From contig NW_025064880.1 in the NCBI RefSeq assembly GCF_019112545.1, positions 1,962,465 to 2,026,464 of the forward strand: 64,000 nucleotides of DNA, given 5' to 3'. A program made the translations under genes and the position numbers. Within the stretch, counting starts at the first letter, position 1, and each line of letters begins with the position of its first letter. The notes beneath the pieces are model-generated. The model was not told the origin of the DNA. It worked only from the letters and a program-made list of their open reading frames with translations, and did no database searches. Below, piece by piece: positions 1 through 10,578 of the stretch. Source of the stretch: Guyanagaster necrorhizus (lineage: Eukaryota > Basidiomycota > Agaricomycetes > Agaricales > Physalacriaceae).

Positions 1-136
1 CCTCGTCGAGAGACAATGGTGAATTTGGCCAGTTGTGCTGACTAAGCCTTTTCCCATGGTCCTAGACGCTTGCCTTTAGCACCATGACTAAGCACAGATA
101 GGGGTTAAAGAAGAAAGTAATGGAAAAATTGTAACA
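1..136 (-). repeat. LTR fragment of a third gypsy element, minus orientation
   Basis: Read on the minus strand, this begins TGTTACAATTTTTCC at 136. It is collinear with the start of the 389-bp LTRs at 5202-5590 and 9483-9871, sharing blocks such as CTTAGTCA and ACCATGGGA. The sequence to its right (137 on) is not a polypurine tract but gag-like sequence of a plus-strand element. It is therefore best read as a 5' or solo LTR of an element inserted in opposite orientation into that gag region. Its left part lies outside the window. Confidence 0.7.
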
Positions 137-292
137 CCTTGCATGGGGTGGCCATAAGAATCAGAGACAAGATACCAAATCCTTCACCTCTAATATGACC
201 ACATCAACTAAGCTCAGAGGCTCAGCTCCAACTTCTTCATTCAGCAAGAAGTGAATCAGTACAGGCATAATATATACTGGAACAGGTCAGCC

Positions 293-1390
293 AATAGATG
301 TGGATCACCTCAAGAAGGAGAGAAAGTATTTCAACTGTGGTCAGAAGGGTCACATAGCATGAAACTATCTCCAGAAGAAGAATAAATGCACCCAAGAAGA
401 CATTAGGGCACAAATCACAGAATTGATGAAAGAGAACTAAGACCTCAGACCTGAGGAGGTAAAAAACCAGGCCAAGCAGTAAGTGATTCTGCTGACTCAG
501 CCAAATTATTAACAAGTGGACTGTCACCTACAGCCATAGAATAAACTGACATTATTTCTGTAGTTATACCATCTATGTCTAAATTATGTATGCATTCAAA
601 TATATCTGATAGTATCACTTCTGCTATGGAATCGCCTAAGGAATCAAAATGAAACACTCAACCACCAACATATGGCCAAACAAGGATAGAGAGTCCTAAA
701 AAAGGTAAGTCTTCACCAAAAGTTTGTCAAGCTAATGTTTTTATAGACACTCAATCACTATCAGGCTGAACAGGAGTAGAGAACCCCATTGGCTGGCTAA
801 AACCATTTGAGACTGAATAGACTTGGCAAGCTATCAAGGATGCAAAAAATAAAGAAGCAGCAAAGGTGGTACTCAAGAACTGGATACACAGGACTCAAGC
901 TAAGGAAGTAATTGATGATGTAATCACCAGAATATGAAAAGCCGAACAATATCGAGCTTTGGAATGGCTTGACAAACTGCATAGATCATAGAAGTTTATC
1001 TAGCAAACCAAAAGTCCAGGCTAGGATCTAGTAACCAAAGCCTGAATTGAGACACTTATGTCTCAGAGCACCTACACTGTCATAGCTTTGATTGACAATG
1101 GATGCATTGGGAGTTCCATTAATCATACCTTCATCAATAAACATAACCTTTCCACCTGAGCAACTGCAGCCCTGATTCCTATCTACAATGCAGATGGAAC
1201 AAAGAACCAAGCTGGATCAATAACCAAATACATGGAACTCAGACTCACTATCAGAGATCATTTTAAACAAATCGACTTAGCAGTGACTGATTTAGGAACC
1301 AAGGAAATTTTCCTTGGTCATGATTAGTTGATACAACATAATCCACTAATTAACTGGAAAACTGAACATATCACATTCACATAGTGTCAG
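293..1390 (+). pseudogene. gag zinc knuckle and retropepsin remnant of element 1
   Basis: Around 320-375 the reading NCGQKGHIA followed by a TGA resembles a CCHC zinc knuckle. Its first cysteine reads Phe and its last reads Tyr, and an expected Arg codon has become TGA. Around 1078-1160 a retropepsin-like stretch reads ALIDNGCIGSSIN, where the family has D-S/T-G; the Ser/Thr is Asn here, consistent with a G-to-A change. At about 1300-1370 there is an IFLGHD..LIQHNPLINWK match to the end of gypsy proteases. Several stops lie between these blocks, so this is not a working gene. Confidence 0.75.
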
Positions 1391-1450
1391 TGCCAGAAAA
1401 TTCCATTTGAATTACCAGATGCAGATCCTGACGATCAGTGGGATAAAGAA

Positions 1451-2960
1451 ATGGAAGATGGCAAGACAATTCTTGCTATTGACCTACAAAGGGCTATTAG
1501 CATTCAAGTGATTCATCATGCTGATGACCTAGCAGCAAAAGCCAATATCAATAAAAGGGAAAAGACATTTGAAGAAATGATATCTGACTGGGCAAGGGAC
1601 TATCAAGACTTATTCAAGAAAGAAAATTTCAATGAATTACCCAAACCCAAGTCTTGGGACCACACCATAGAATTGATCCCCAATGCAAATGCCAACCTGG
1701 ATTGCAAATGCTATCCTCTTGGCAACAACAAACAACAGGAGTGGGACAAATTCCTTAAGGAAAACCTATCCAGTGGAAGGATCCAACTATCAAAGTCACC
1801 AATGGCATCACCCTTTTTTTTTGTCAAAAAGAAGGACAGCAAACTCTGACCAGTACAGGATTATTGGAAGCTCAATGAGATGACAATCAAGAATCATTAT
1901 CCACTTCCTTTAATCTCAGAATTGATGGACAAACTCCAAGGGGCTAAATACTACACCAAACTGAATGTTCAGTGGAGGTATAACAACATATGCATCAAAG
2001 AAGGCAATAAATGGAAAGCCACTTTTTGAATGAACCATAGACTGTTTGAGCCAACAGTAATGTTCTTTGGACTCATAAATTCACCCACTACCTTCTAGTG
2101 GATGATGAATGACATCTTCAAAGATCTCATCACCACTGGAAAGATCACGATTTACTTGGATGATATTCTTATTATGTCCAAAACCAAGAAAGAGCACAGA
2201 TAATTAGTACAATGAGTACTAGCCTTAATGAGAAAACACCAACTTTTCCTCAAGGCCAAGAAGTGTGAATTCAAGGTACTTGAAACCAAGTACCTCAGAG
2301 TCATTATCAGCAAAGGAAGCATCAGAATGGACCCTGTCAAGATGACAGGAGTAACTGAATAGCTAGAGTCAACAAAAAAGAAGGAACTACAATCATTCCT
2401 TAGATTCACCAACTTCTATCAACAGTTTATCTGGGACTACAGCAAAATAGTCTGATCTATAATGCAATTGACTGGAAATTCCCCATGAACTTGGGGAATT
2501 TCCCAACAGACAGCATTTAACGATCTCAAATGCCAATTAGCTGAAGACATCATCCTGGCTATACTAAGTCAGGATGGAAAATTCAAGGTGAAAGCCGACT
2601 CCAGTGAAGGTGCTATTAGGGCAGTTCTTTTACAAGAATAGAATGACAAATGGTGACCAGTCACCTTTATGTCAAAGACACTCACTGTTACTGAGTGCAA
2701 CTATGAAATCTATGACAAGGAACTCCTCACTATAATGCTTGCCCTTGCCAAATGGTGGCATTACTTTATTGGGGTGATCCAGACTTTTGAGATCTGGATA
2801 GATCATTAGAATCTCTGATATTTCTGACACTCACAGAAAGTGAATTGCTGACAAGCCCAATGGGTCACAGAACTATCAGAGTATGAATATATGCTCCACC
2901 ACAAAGCTGGCATAGCAAACAAGAAGGCTGACTTCCTCAACCAGAGAGCCAACTATGATC
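1451..2960 (+). pseudogene. Reverse transcriptase and RNase H remnant of element 1
   Basis: The RT domain starts near 1640 and includes ASPFFFVKKKD, then [20 protein letters not shown]. The catalytic motif is intact as YLDD at about 2153-2164. The thumb and connection carry KKELQSFL. RNase H follows at about 2580-2960 with FKVKADSSEGAIRAVL, YDKELLTIMLALAKW and HHKAGIANKKADFLNQ. At least ten in-frame stops interrupt it. The intact YLDD contrasts with the minus-strand copy at 7953-7964, where the last Asp has become Asn. Confidence 0.85.
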
Positions 2961-3016
2961 AGGAGAGAGACAACAATAAGGAAATCATACTTCTATGACC
3001 AGAACACTTCTGTGCC

Positions 3017-3760
3017 ATGATCATGCCCATGAAAGAAGAGATGCATGAACATATCAAGAGCACCACCAGGAATCCCCACAAGTGGAATCAAAGAATTGTC
3101 CCATCACTCAATCATGAAAGAGAGCTGAAAAAAGAAGGGAGACTGATCTATTATGATAAACGAATCTATATCCCAAGGGATCAGAGACTTTATAGTGATA
3201 TCATTGCCATATGTCATGATCATGTGACTGCTGGACATCCCGGTATCACCAAAACAAAGAAATTAGTCTTGAGAGAATATTGGTGGCCCAAAATAGACTA
3301 TGATATCACCTGATATGTCAAGGCTTGTGAGGTTTGCCAATGAAGCAAGACTTCAACACAACTCAGAGCAGCTCCACTCCATCCAAATGAGATCCCTTTG
3401 TCACCATGGACCCATATCTTGGTGGATATGATAACAGGACTTCCTAAAAGTGATAGCTATAATGCAATCATTGTCATAGTCAACTGCTTCTTGAAGATGA
3501 TCATTCTGATCATCTGTTCAACAGAATTAACATCTGAAGGATGGGCAAAAATTCTACATGATGAGGTTTATGCAAAGTATGGCATGCTTCAAGTAGTGAT
3601 TTCAGACAGAGGGTCATAATTTGTATCCAAATTCTTGAACAATTTGTATCGACTCCTCAACATCAAGTGAAATGCCTCAATGGCATATCACCCACAGATG
3701 GATGACCAAACAGAGTGAGTAAACCAAAAAATTGAAAAGTATCTATGACCTTTCATTAAC
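3017..3760 (+). pseudogene. Integrase remnant of element 1 (zinc-binding and catalytic core)
   Basis: An HHCC zinc-binding domain is seen as CHDHVTAGHPG, EYWWPKI and KACEVCQ at about 3210-3345. The catalytic core follows with the first Asp in ILVDMITGLPKS (about 3418-3450), the second in VISDRGS (about 3596-3616), and the region of the third acidic residue near 3700-3720. Stop codons separate the zinc-binding and core parts and break the core after the second Asp. Confidence 0.85.
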
Positions 3761-4289
3761 TACCAACAAGATGATTAGACTGAATAGTTATTATTAGCCA
3801 CCTTCTAACACAATAACAGGATTCATTCAGCAACCAGCAAGACACTCTTCTTTGTTAACTATGGATGAAATCCACTAGTTGCATAAAGCAGATAGATATA
3901 CACAACAACTCTGGCATCCAAAGATTTTACCATGACTATAGTAAAAATTCAGAAAAAAATGAAGACAGCTCTCAAAACAGCCACTTCAAGCATGAAAAAA
4001 CAGTATGACAAACACTGCAGACCAGCCCATAATTATTCAGTCAATGACAAGGTGTGGCTGGATACAATGAACTTACATCTTCCTCACCTGAAATAAAAGC
4101 TCACAGACAAATAAATAGGACCATTTAAAGTTGTTGCTAAAATTGGATACTCTGCATACAAACTGCAACTATCAGCAACTTGAAAAGTTCATAATGTTTT
4201 TAATGAAACACTATTGACACCATACATTGCACTGGCATTCCCAAACCAAGAGAGACCACCTCCATCTCTACCAGAACTAATTGATGATG

Positions 4290-4474
4290 AAGAACACTAT
4301 GAAATCAATAAAGTGCTAAATCATAAAATGCAAAAGATTAAAGCACAAGATGGAGGCATGAGAACAACTGTTGACTACCTAGTCAGCTGGAAGGGATATG
4401 GACCAGAATCAAACCAATGGGTTAATGAAAAATACATGAACATGGAGAAGGCAATCTATGACTACAAACAATGA
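4290..4474 (+). pseudogene. Chromodomain at the C terminus of element 1 integrase
   Basis: The frame reads VDYLVSWKGYGPESNQWVN followed by KAIYDYK. This matches the chromodomain signature, in which aromatic residues form the methyl-lysine cage. Chromoviral integrases use this domain to target heterochromatin. It is open for about 60 codons (within an 86-codon open frame), but the upstream pol frame is broken, so it is a relic. Confidence 0.85.
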
Positions 4475-4779
4475 ATCAACAAGGTGGACACAGAGGAGGT
4501 CATGTTCAACATTATCTCTGAGCAAATACATTGACCTGTGGTCAATGTCTTTATGAATCTAGGAGCACAGATAGCAGGCATCGAGAATGGAGATGCTGAT
4601 GCTGCTCAAATGGTGTGGAAATCATAACAGGACCAAAGGACATACAGCAAAAAGCAATATCCACATCAGGAGGGGGATATATACAACATGATAGGTCCAG
4701 CAGATAGGCCATCTGCAACTGGATGGGCAGACTTACCCCTAAATTAACCATCAGGACAATAGTCTTAAGAAGGGGGTAA

Positions 4780-5201
4780 TGTTATGATTTTTCCTATTTT
4801 CTTTTCTTTTTTCTCAGCAATGACCTCTATCTTCACTTAGTCAGAGTGCTTAAACCAGCACTTAGAACTATGGGAAGGCTTAGTCAGCAACCCAGTTGGT
4901 CATTGTTCTGTCATGCTGTTGTATGCTGTGAAGAGAGAGACAATACTCCTTTTGTCATATAACTGTAGTATAATGATAACAGCACAACAGCAAGACAACA
5001 GCCTTTATGGAGGGCCTGGCAACAGCAGGGGAAACAGCTCTATAGCAGACAATGTCTTTTGTGAATCTCTATTTATAGTCAGATAACAAAATGGTATTTA
5101 AGTAGTATAGCTCTCACTGTAGTTGTTAAGCTCAAGCCACATGTGATCAACTTAACACATGATAGACTAACATGGCTTCACATTCGAGCCTTCCATTAGA
5201 A
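4780..5201 (+). repeat. Left part of the 3' LTR of element 1
   Basis: It starts TGTTATGATTTTTCC immediately after the polypurine tract, the expected LTR start. It shows patchy similarity to the start of the 389-bp LTRs of element 2. It stops at 5201, where the LTR of the opposite-strand element 2 begins. LTR-like sequence in plus orientation resumes at 9872, so the LTR appears to have been split by that insertion. Confidence 0.75.
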
Positions 5202-5590
5202 TTCACTTAATATGTTGTTTTGTTGATTCCCTGTGCTTCAAGGCATTGTGTGATTAGCATGAGAGTAGAATGAGAATGTATAAACTTTAGCTCAAAGCTG
5301 AGGTTTTACCAGCAGAAGTGAGCTCCTTAAATACTAAACAGGATCTGCTAATAATACTACCTACTTATTGTATACCTCTCTGTCCTTGGGCTTATTGTCC
5401 TGGAGTATTATTACTGTACATAAAAGGTTAGTTGTGAGTTGTCAAGCAATGCTGTTGTGATAAAAGACAATGATGGACTTGGCTAGTTGTGATGACTAAG
5501 CCTGATCCCACAGTCCTAAGCACTTGTTCTAGCACCCTGACTAAGTGGAAATAGGGATTAAATACAGGAAAAGAATAGAAAATCATAATA
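5202..5590 (-). repeat. 3' LTR of element 2 (389 bp)
   Basis: It aligns without gaps to 9483-9871. I count about 33 differences, all transitions except one. About ten are adjacent pairs that read TG in one copy and CA in the other. The terminal TG/CA dinucleotides have themselves mutated in this copy: it starts TT on the plus strand and ends ATAATA. Confidence 0.9.
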
Positions 5591-5642
5591 TTACCCCCTC
5601 TTTAAGACTATCATCCTGATAGCTTAATTTAGAGATAATTTA

Positions 5643-6900
5643 TAGTCATGTATGGCCTTGTCAGCATTCATCAGCTTTTTGTTTATCCATTGATTGGACT
5701 TGAGACTATAGCTCTTCCAACTGACCAAGTAGTCAACTGTGGTTATCATTCCTCCCTCTCTTGCCTTGATTTTTTGTAGTTTATAGTTTAAAATCTGATT
5801 AACTTCATAATGTTCTTTATTGTTGATTAGGTCCAGCAGTGAAGGGGATGGTTATTCCTGATTAGAAAATACAAGTGTAATATAGGGTGTTAATAATGCC
5901 TCATTAAAGACATCATGAACTTTCCACATTTTAGATAACCATAGTTTGTAGATGCTGACTCCTACTTTTGAGATTACAGAGAATGGTCCAGTGTGCTTAT
6001 CTGCCAACTTGCATTTAGGCCAGGGAAGGTGGAGGTTGATGATGTCCAACCAGACCTTGTTGTTTATGGCATAATCATAGGCCACTCAATGGTGTTTGTC
6101 ATATTGAGTTTTCATGGTGTTGGCTACTTTTTCAAGCATAGTCTTGATTTTCTTGTGGATTGTTGTCATAGTTGCTATAAAATCATGGGAGGCAGAGGTG
6201 GTGGTATAATGTCTTTCAGTTTGCATAACATTGGGATGTCAGCCAAAGTTAATAAAGAATGGGGTTTTTCTCATTGCTGAATGTATTCAATTGTTATGCT
6301 GAAAGGCAGCAAGAGCTAGCCATTCCATTCAATCATCTTATTGATAATTTATGAAGAGACGAAGGTATTTCTCAACTTTCTAGTTCACATGCTCCATCTG
6401 ACCATCAGTTTGTGGGTGATAGACTATAGAGGTGTTGCACTTGATGAAGAGAAGATGATAAAGGTCATTGAGAAACTTTGAAACGAACTGAGGTCCCTGA
6501 TCAGAAATGACTATCTGAGACATTCTATATCTGACATAGACCTCATCCCTTAAGATCTTTGCCCACCCTTCAGAAGTCAATTCAGTTGAGCAGACAATGG
6601 AGATGATAGATTTTGAGAATTGGTCAACTATCATGAGGATTGCATTATAGCCATTACAGTCGGAGAGGCCAGTAATCATGTTAACTAAAATGTGAGTCTA
6701 TGGTGACAATGGTATTTCATTCAGATGAAATGGTGCAGCTTGGGCCCAGGTTGATGATTTGCCATATTAGCAAACTTCACATACCTTGACATATGTGATT
6801 ATATTATTTCCCATCTTGGGCTACCAGTATTCTTGCAGCATCAGTTCTTTTGTTTTGGCTATGCTGAGGTGTCTGGCAGTTGCATAGTCATAGCAAGTGG
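5643..6900 (-). pseudogene. Integrase and chromodomain remnant of element 2
   Basis: Reading on the minus strand, zinc-binding residues lie near 6750-6900. The core carries the first Asp in the stretch before MITGLSD (about 6660-6680), then VISDQGPQFVSKFLNDL (about 6470-6520) and YHPQTDGQMEHVN (about 6380-6420). The chromodomain (VDYLVSWKSYS, SNQWINKKLM) lies at about 5643-5775. The core is open for 99 codons but is separated from the chromodomain by stops. Confidence 0.82.
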
Positions 6901-7149
6901 TGATGATTTCTCTATGTAGTCCTTGATCTCATGGAATATAAATCTGCCCATCATAGCAGATTAACCCCTCTTCCTTCATCATTCCTCATTCATGATTTAG
7001 GGATAGAGCCACTCGCTGGTTCCATTTATAGTTGTTATGAGTTGTGCTTTTGATGCACTCATGGATCTCTTCCTCCATCAGCATTATCATGGCCCTAAAA
7101 TATTCAGGTTGCAATAATGTCACTTCTTTGTTGTCTGTTCCCCCTTGAT

Positions 7150-8300
7150 CATGATTCACCCTTCAACTGAGGAGGTCAGCTTTTTTGTTTGCTATTCCTG
7201 CCTCATAATGAAGCATGTACTGATACTGGCTGAGCCCCATGACCTATCTGGCTTGTCAGCAGTTCAGTTTTTGTGGCTGTCAAAAGTATCAGAGGTTTTG
7301 ATAATCAGTCCAGATTCCAAAAACCTCTGCTGCTCTAATTAAGTAGTGGTGCCATTCTTTGAGGGCAAGCATGATAGCAAGTAGCTTCTTATCATAAATT
7401 TCATAGTTGCGTTCAGTGATTGTGAGTGCCTTGAATAGAAATACAATGAAACACCATTTCTTATCTTGCTCCTGAAACAGGATGGCTCTAATGGCTCCCT
7501 CACTTGAGTCAGCTTTGACTCAGAACTTTCCTTCTTGTGTGGGAATAGCAAGTATAACATCTTTGGCTAACCATCTTTTCAGGTCATCAAAGGCAGTTTG
7601 TTGGGAGAGGCCTCACATCCAGAGGGTGTTGCCGGTTAGTTGCATCATAGATCAGATGATTTTGCTGTAGTCCTAGATAAATCATCAGTAGAAATTGGTA
7701 AATCCAAGGAATGATTGTAACTCCTTTTTCTTAACTGGTTCTGGCCACTCAGTTATCCCTGCTACTTTGATGGGATCCATTTGAATACTCTCTTTGCTAA
7801 TGATGACTCTGAGGTATTCAGTTTTGAGCACTCCAAATTCACATTTCTTAGCTTTGAGGAACAATTTATGCTTTCTCATAAGAACTAACATCTGTCATAC
7901 TAGCTTTCTATGCTCCTCTCTGGTTTTCGACATGATTAGAATATTGTCAAGGTAAATAGTGACCTTCCCAGTGGCAATGAGATTCTTGAATATATTGTTC
8001 ATCATCCACTAGAATGTTGCCAGAGAATTAGTGAGTCTGAAGAATATAACCATCGGCTTGAACAGTTCTCGGTTTGTTCTGAATGCTGCCTTCCATTCAT
8101 CCCCTTCTTTGATATGAACATTGTTATACCCCCATCAGACATCGAGCTTGGTATAGTATTTGGCTCCTTGGAGTTTGTCCATTAATTCTGAGATCAATGG
8201 AAGAGGGTATTGGTTTTTTATGGTCATCTCATTGAGTCTTTGATAATCTTAGACTGGTCACAGTTTGCCATCTTTCTTTTTGACAAAGAAGAATGGTAAT
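7150..8300 (-). pseudogene. RT and RNase H remnant of element 2, YLDN active site
   Basis: RT signatures on the minus strand include TEWPEPVKKKELQSFLGF at about 7690-7745 and the catalytic motif near 7953-7964. The motif reads YLDN instead of YLDD; the Asp to Asn change is one G-to-A step. RNase H lies at about 7200-7620. Stops interrupt every block. The mutated active site means this copy could not make a functional polymerase even if the stops were ignored. Confidence 0.8.
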
Positions 8301-8679
8301 GCCATAGGAGACTTTGAGGGTCTGATGCATCTGCTGGATAAGTTCTCATCTAGAAATTTGTTGAGCTCTTGCTGCTCACTATTGCTGAGTAGATATGTCT
8401 TGCAATCCAGATTGGCATTTGTGTTTGGGATTAGCTCGATAGCATAGTCCTAAGGTTTTAGTTCTGGCAACTCATTAAAGCTCTCCTTCTTGAATAGATC
8501 TCTGAAGTCACATGCCCATTCAGGCACCATCTCTTCAAAGGTCCTTTCCCCCTTCTGCTTATTGGCTTTGGCAGCTAGATTATTGGTGTGGTGTACTGCA
8601 TGAATGTGTAGTTCTCATTGAATGTTGATAGCCAAAATCATCTCCCCATCCTCTATTTTCTTATCTCATCGATCCTTCA

Positions 8680-9380
8680 GATCCTCATCAGGGAGTTTGA
8701 ATGAGATCTTCTGACATTAGCATCTTGCAAATATGATTTGTCTAGTTTTCCAGTTGATTAGTGGATTATGGCATATGAGCTAATTGTGACCAAAGAAGAT
8801 TTCTTTGGTTCTGAGATCTGTGATGGCCAAGTCGATCTGTTCCAAATGATCACTGATCATGAGTCTGAGTTCTATGAACTCAGTGATTGAACTGACTTAG
8901 TTTTTGGTTCTATCAGCATTGTAGACCAGAATCGGGGCCATAGTGGACCGAGTTGGGAGTTTGTGTTTTTTGACAAAAGTTTGATTAATGAAACTTCCAA
9001 TGCAGCTACTATTGATTAGAGCAGTTACTATATGAACAGATCAGGAGGTAAGGGTTTTGATTTGTGCTTTAGTGATAAGATCTTGGCCAGGTGTTTTAGA
9101 CCATAGAATGAATTTCTGTGGTCTATAGAGTTTGTCAAGCCATTCCAGAGCCTGGCACCTTTCTGCTCTTCTCATTCCTTCTATCATTTCATCGATCACT
9201 TCTCTGGCTCTGGTTCAGTAGACTCAATTTTTTAGTATGGCTTTTGCCACTTCTTCATCCTTAGCATCTTTGATTGCTCTCCAGGTCCATTCTGTGTCAA
9301 ACAGCTTGACCCAAGTATTGGGACTCTCTGCCCTTTTTTAGCCCAGAGGCATTTGAGTTCTTTTTTCTGGCAATTCTTCA
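8680..9380 (-). pseudogene. Protease and pre-protease remnant of element 2
   Basis: Minus-strand sequence at about 8940-9030 corresponds to the retropepsin block of element 1. The stretch 9100-9330 matches element 1 positions ~800-1010 (shared reading EWLDKL). The homology then stops at the 5' LTR, so the knuckle-bearing gag part has been lost. No open frame longer than a few dozen codons remains. Confidence 0.65.
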
Positions 9381-9482
9381 GTGTGCAGATTATTCAGAGT
9401 CTGGGGTATATTTGAATGCTTTGATACAACAGGCATAAAAGTAACTACAGAGATTATATCAGTCCAACTAGCAGCTGATAAT

Positions 9483-9871
9483 TGCACTTAATGTGTTGTT
9501 TTATTGATTTCCTGTGCTTCAAGATGTTGTGTGATTAGCATGAGAGTAGAATGAGAATGTATAAACTTTAGCTCAAAGCTGAGGTTTTACCAGCAGAAGT
9601 GAGCTCCTTAAATACTAAACAGGATCTGCTAATAATACTACCTACTTATTGTATACCTCTCTGTCCTTGGGCTTATTGTCCTGGAGCATCATTACTGTAT
9701 ATAAAAGGTTGGTTGTGAGTCATTGAGCAACACTGTTGCAATGAAAGACAATGACAGACTTGGCTAGTTGTGATGACTAAGCCTGATCCCATGGTTCTAA
9801 GTGCTTGTTCTAGTGCCCTGACTAAGCAGAAATAGGGGTTAAATACAGGAAAAGAATAGAAAATCATAACA
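9483..9871 (-). repeat. 5' LTR of element 2 (389 bp)
   Basis: This copy keeps canonical ends: TG at 9483-9484 and CA at 9870-9871 on the plus strand, i.e. TGTTATGATTTTC at its own start. Just internal to it, the minus strand reads ATTATCAGCTGC, resembling a degenerate initiator-Met-tRNA primer-binding site (TGGTATCAGAGC type). It is the partner of the LTR at 5202-5590. Confidence 0.9.
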
Positions 9872-9981
9872 GTAGTAATCTCAGCTTCAAGCTAAAGTTT
9901 ATTCTCTACCATCCTATCTTGAGCAACTTGCAACAATGCCTTGACCATATAATGCTGATAGCACATCAGTGAACTCTAACA
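9872..9981 (+). repeat. Right part of the split 3' LTR of element 1
   Basis: Positions 9880-9905 (CTCAGCTTCAAGCTAAAGTTTA) are collinear with the distal third of the element 2 LTR read in its own orientation, but here lie on the plus strand. With 4780-5201 this makes an LTR of about 532 bp ending in CTAACA at 9981. This is what is expected if element 2 landed inside the element 1 LTR. Confidence 0.6.
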
Positions 9982-10130
9982 GTATAACCTGAAGTGCAAG
10001 GTTCTGTTAGTTTATCATGTGTTATCAGTCACATAGAGTTTGGGCTTAACAACATCTCACTTCTTAAGCAAGCAGCAGAGACCATCATAAAGATGGATTC
10101 CAAGGGTAGAGAGCATTTTCACAGAGGCTT
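9982..10130. other. CpG-poor relic sequence, no gene seen
   Basis: This lies between the end of the split LTR and the inverted repeat. It has the same CpG-poor, AT-leaning composition as the retroelements. I recognise no coding motif. Confidence 0.5.
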
Positions 10131-10303
10131 CAAGGCTTTTCCTCCTCCTTCACTTGTCAGTAACTCCTGTTGCCTGGTGAGGCTTCACCTCTTCATTTAT
10201 CTCACAATTGGCTCACTCAAGTAGTCTTAGCTTTATCAGACCTAATCAATCCTCATTCAGTACTACTGCACCATTATTGTACAAGTCACTATCAAGTTTT
10301 TTG
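10131..10303 (+). repeat. Left arm of a 173-bp inverted repeat
   Basis: This arm is the reverse complement of 10406-10578 with about six mismatches in 173 positions (about 96.5% identity), five of them transitions. The arms are separated by 102 bp. The unit could fold into a very long hairpin. It may be a foldback or MITE-like element or two facing copies of one repeat. No protein is encoded. Confidence 0.9.
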
Positions 10304-10405
10304 TAGGATGTAATCAGCTATAATAAGGGCCTTAGAGACTACTCTCAAATTGATTGCAATGTGTGAATGACTATATAATAATACAAGAGAGAGATAGATG
10401 GAGAA

Positions 10406-10578
10406 CAAAAAACTTGATAGTGACTTGTACAATAATGGTGCAGTAGTACTGAATGAGGATTGATTAGATCTGACAAAGCCAAGACTACTTGAGTGAGCCA
10501 ATTGTGAGATAAATGAAGAGGTGGAGCCTCACCAAGCAACAGGAGTTACTGACAAGTGAAGGAGGAGGCAAAGCCTTG
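10406..10578 (-). repeat. Right arm of the 173-bp inverted repeat
   Basis: This is the partner of 10131-10303. The 102-bp spacer (10304-10405) is AT-rich and contains ATAATAATACAAGAGAGAGA. Sequence similarity ends abruptly on both outer sides. I see no clear target-site duplication. Confidence 0.9.

Larger units (their letters stand above)
137..4779 (+). mobile_element. Degenerate Ty3/gypsy chromovirus, internal region (element 1)
   Basis: The order is gag zinc knuckle, aspartic protease, reverse transcriptase, RNase H, integrase, chromodomain. This is the layout of Ty3/gypsy chromoviruses. All frames are broken by stop codons, many explicable as C-to-T or G-to-A changes (CGA to TGA, TGG to TAG). 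The internal region ends with a polypurine tract (AAGAAGGGGGTAA) directly before the 3' LTR at 4780. The 5' end is replaced in this window by the LTR fragment at 1-136. CpG is almost absent, unlike the gene-bearing DNA after 10,860. The element is dead but its domains are easily read. Confidence 0.9.
5202..9871 (-). mobile_element. Degenerate gypsy chromovirus (element 2), 4670 bp with two LTRs
   Basis: The element lies on the minus strand, bounded by LTRs of identical length (5202-5590 and 9483-9871). Next to the left LTR is the polypurine tract (seen as TTACCCCCTCTTTAAG on the plus strand). Inside, reading right to left, are a short remnant upstream of protease, then protease, RT, RNase H, integrase and chromodomain. 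The gag zinc knuckle seen in element 1 is missing: only about 150 bp separate the 5' LTR from coding sequence homologous to element 1 position ~800. Many stops are present. No clean 5-bp target duplication is seen (TAGAA on the left, GTAGT on the right). Confidence 0.88.

Noticed and set aside
5197..9876. A 5-bp target-site duplication around element 2
   Set aside because: The flanks TAGAA and GTAGT do not match. A one-base shifted comparison gives 4 of 5, which is too weak to claim after this much decay.
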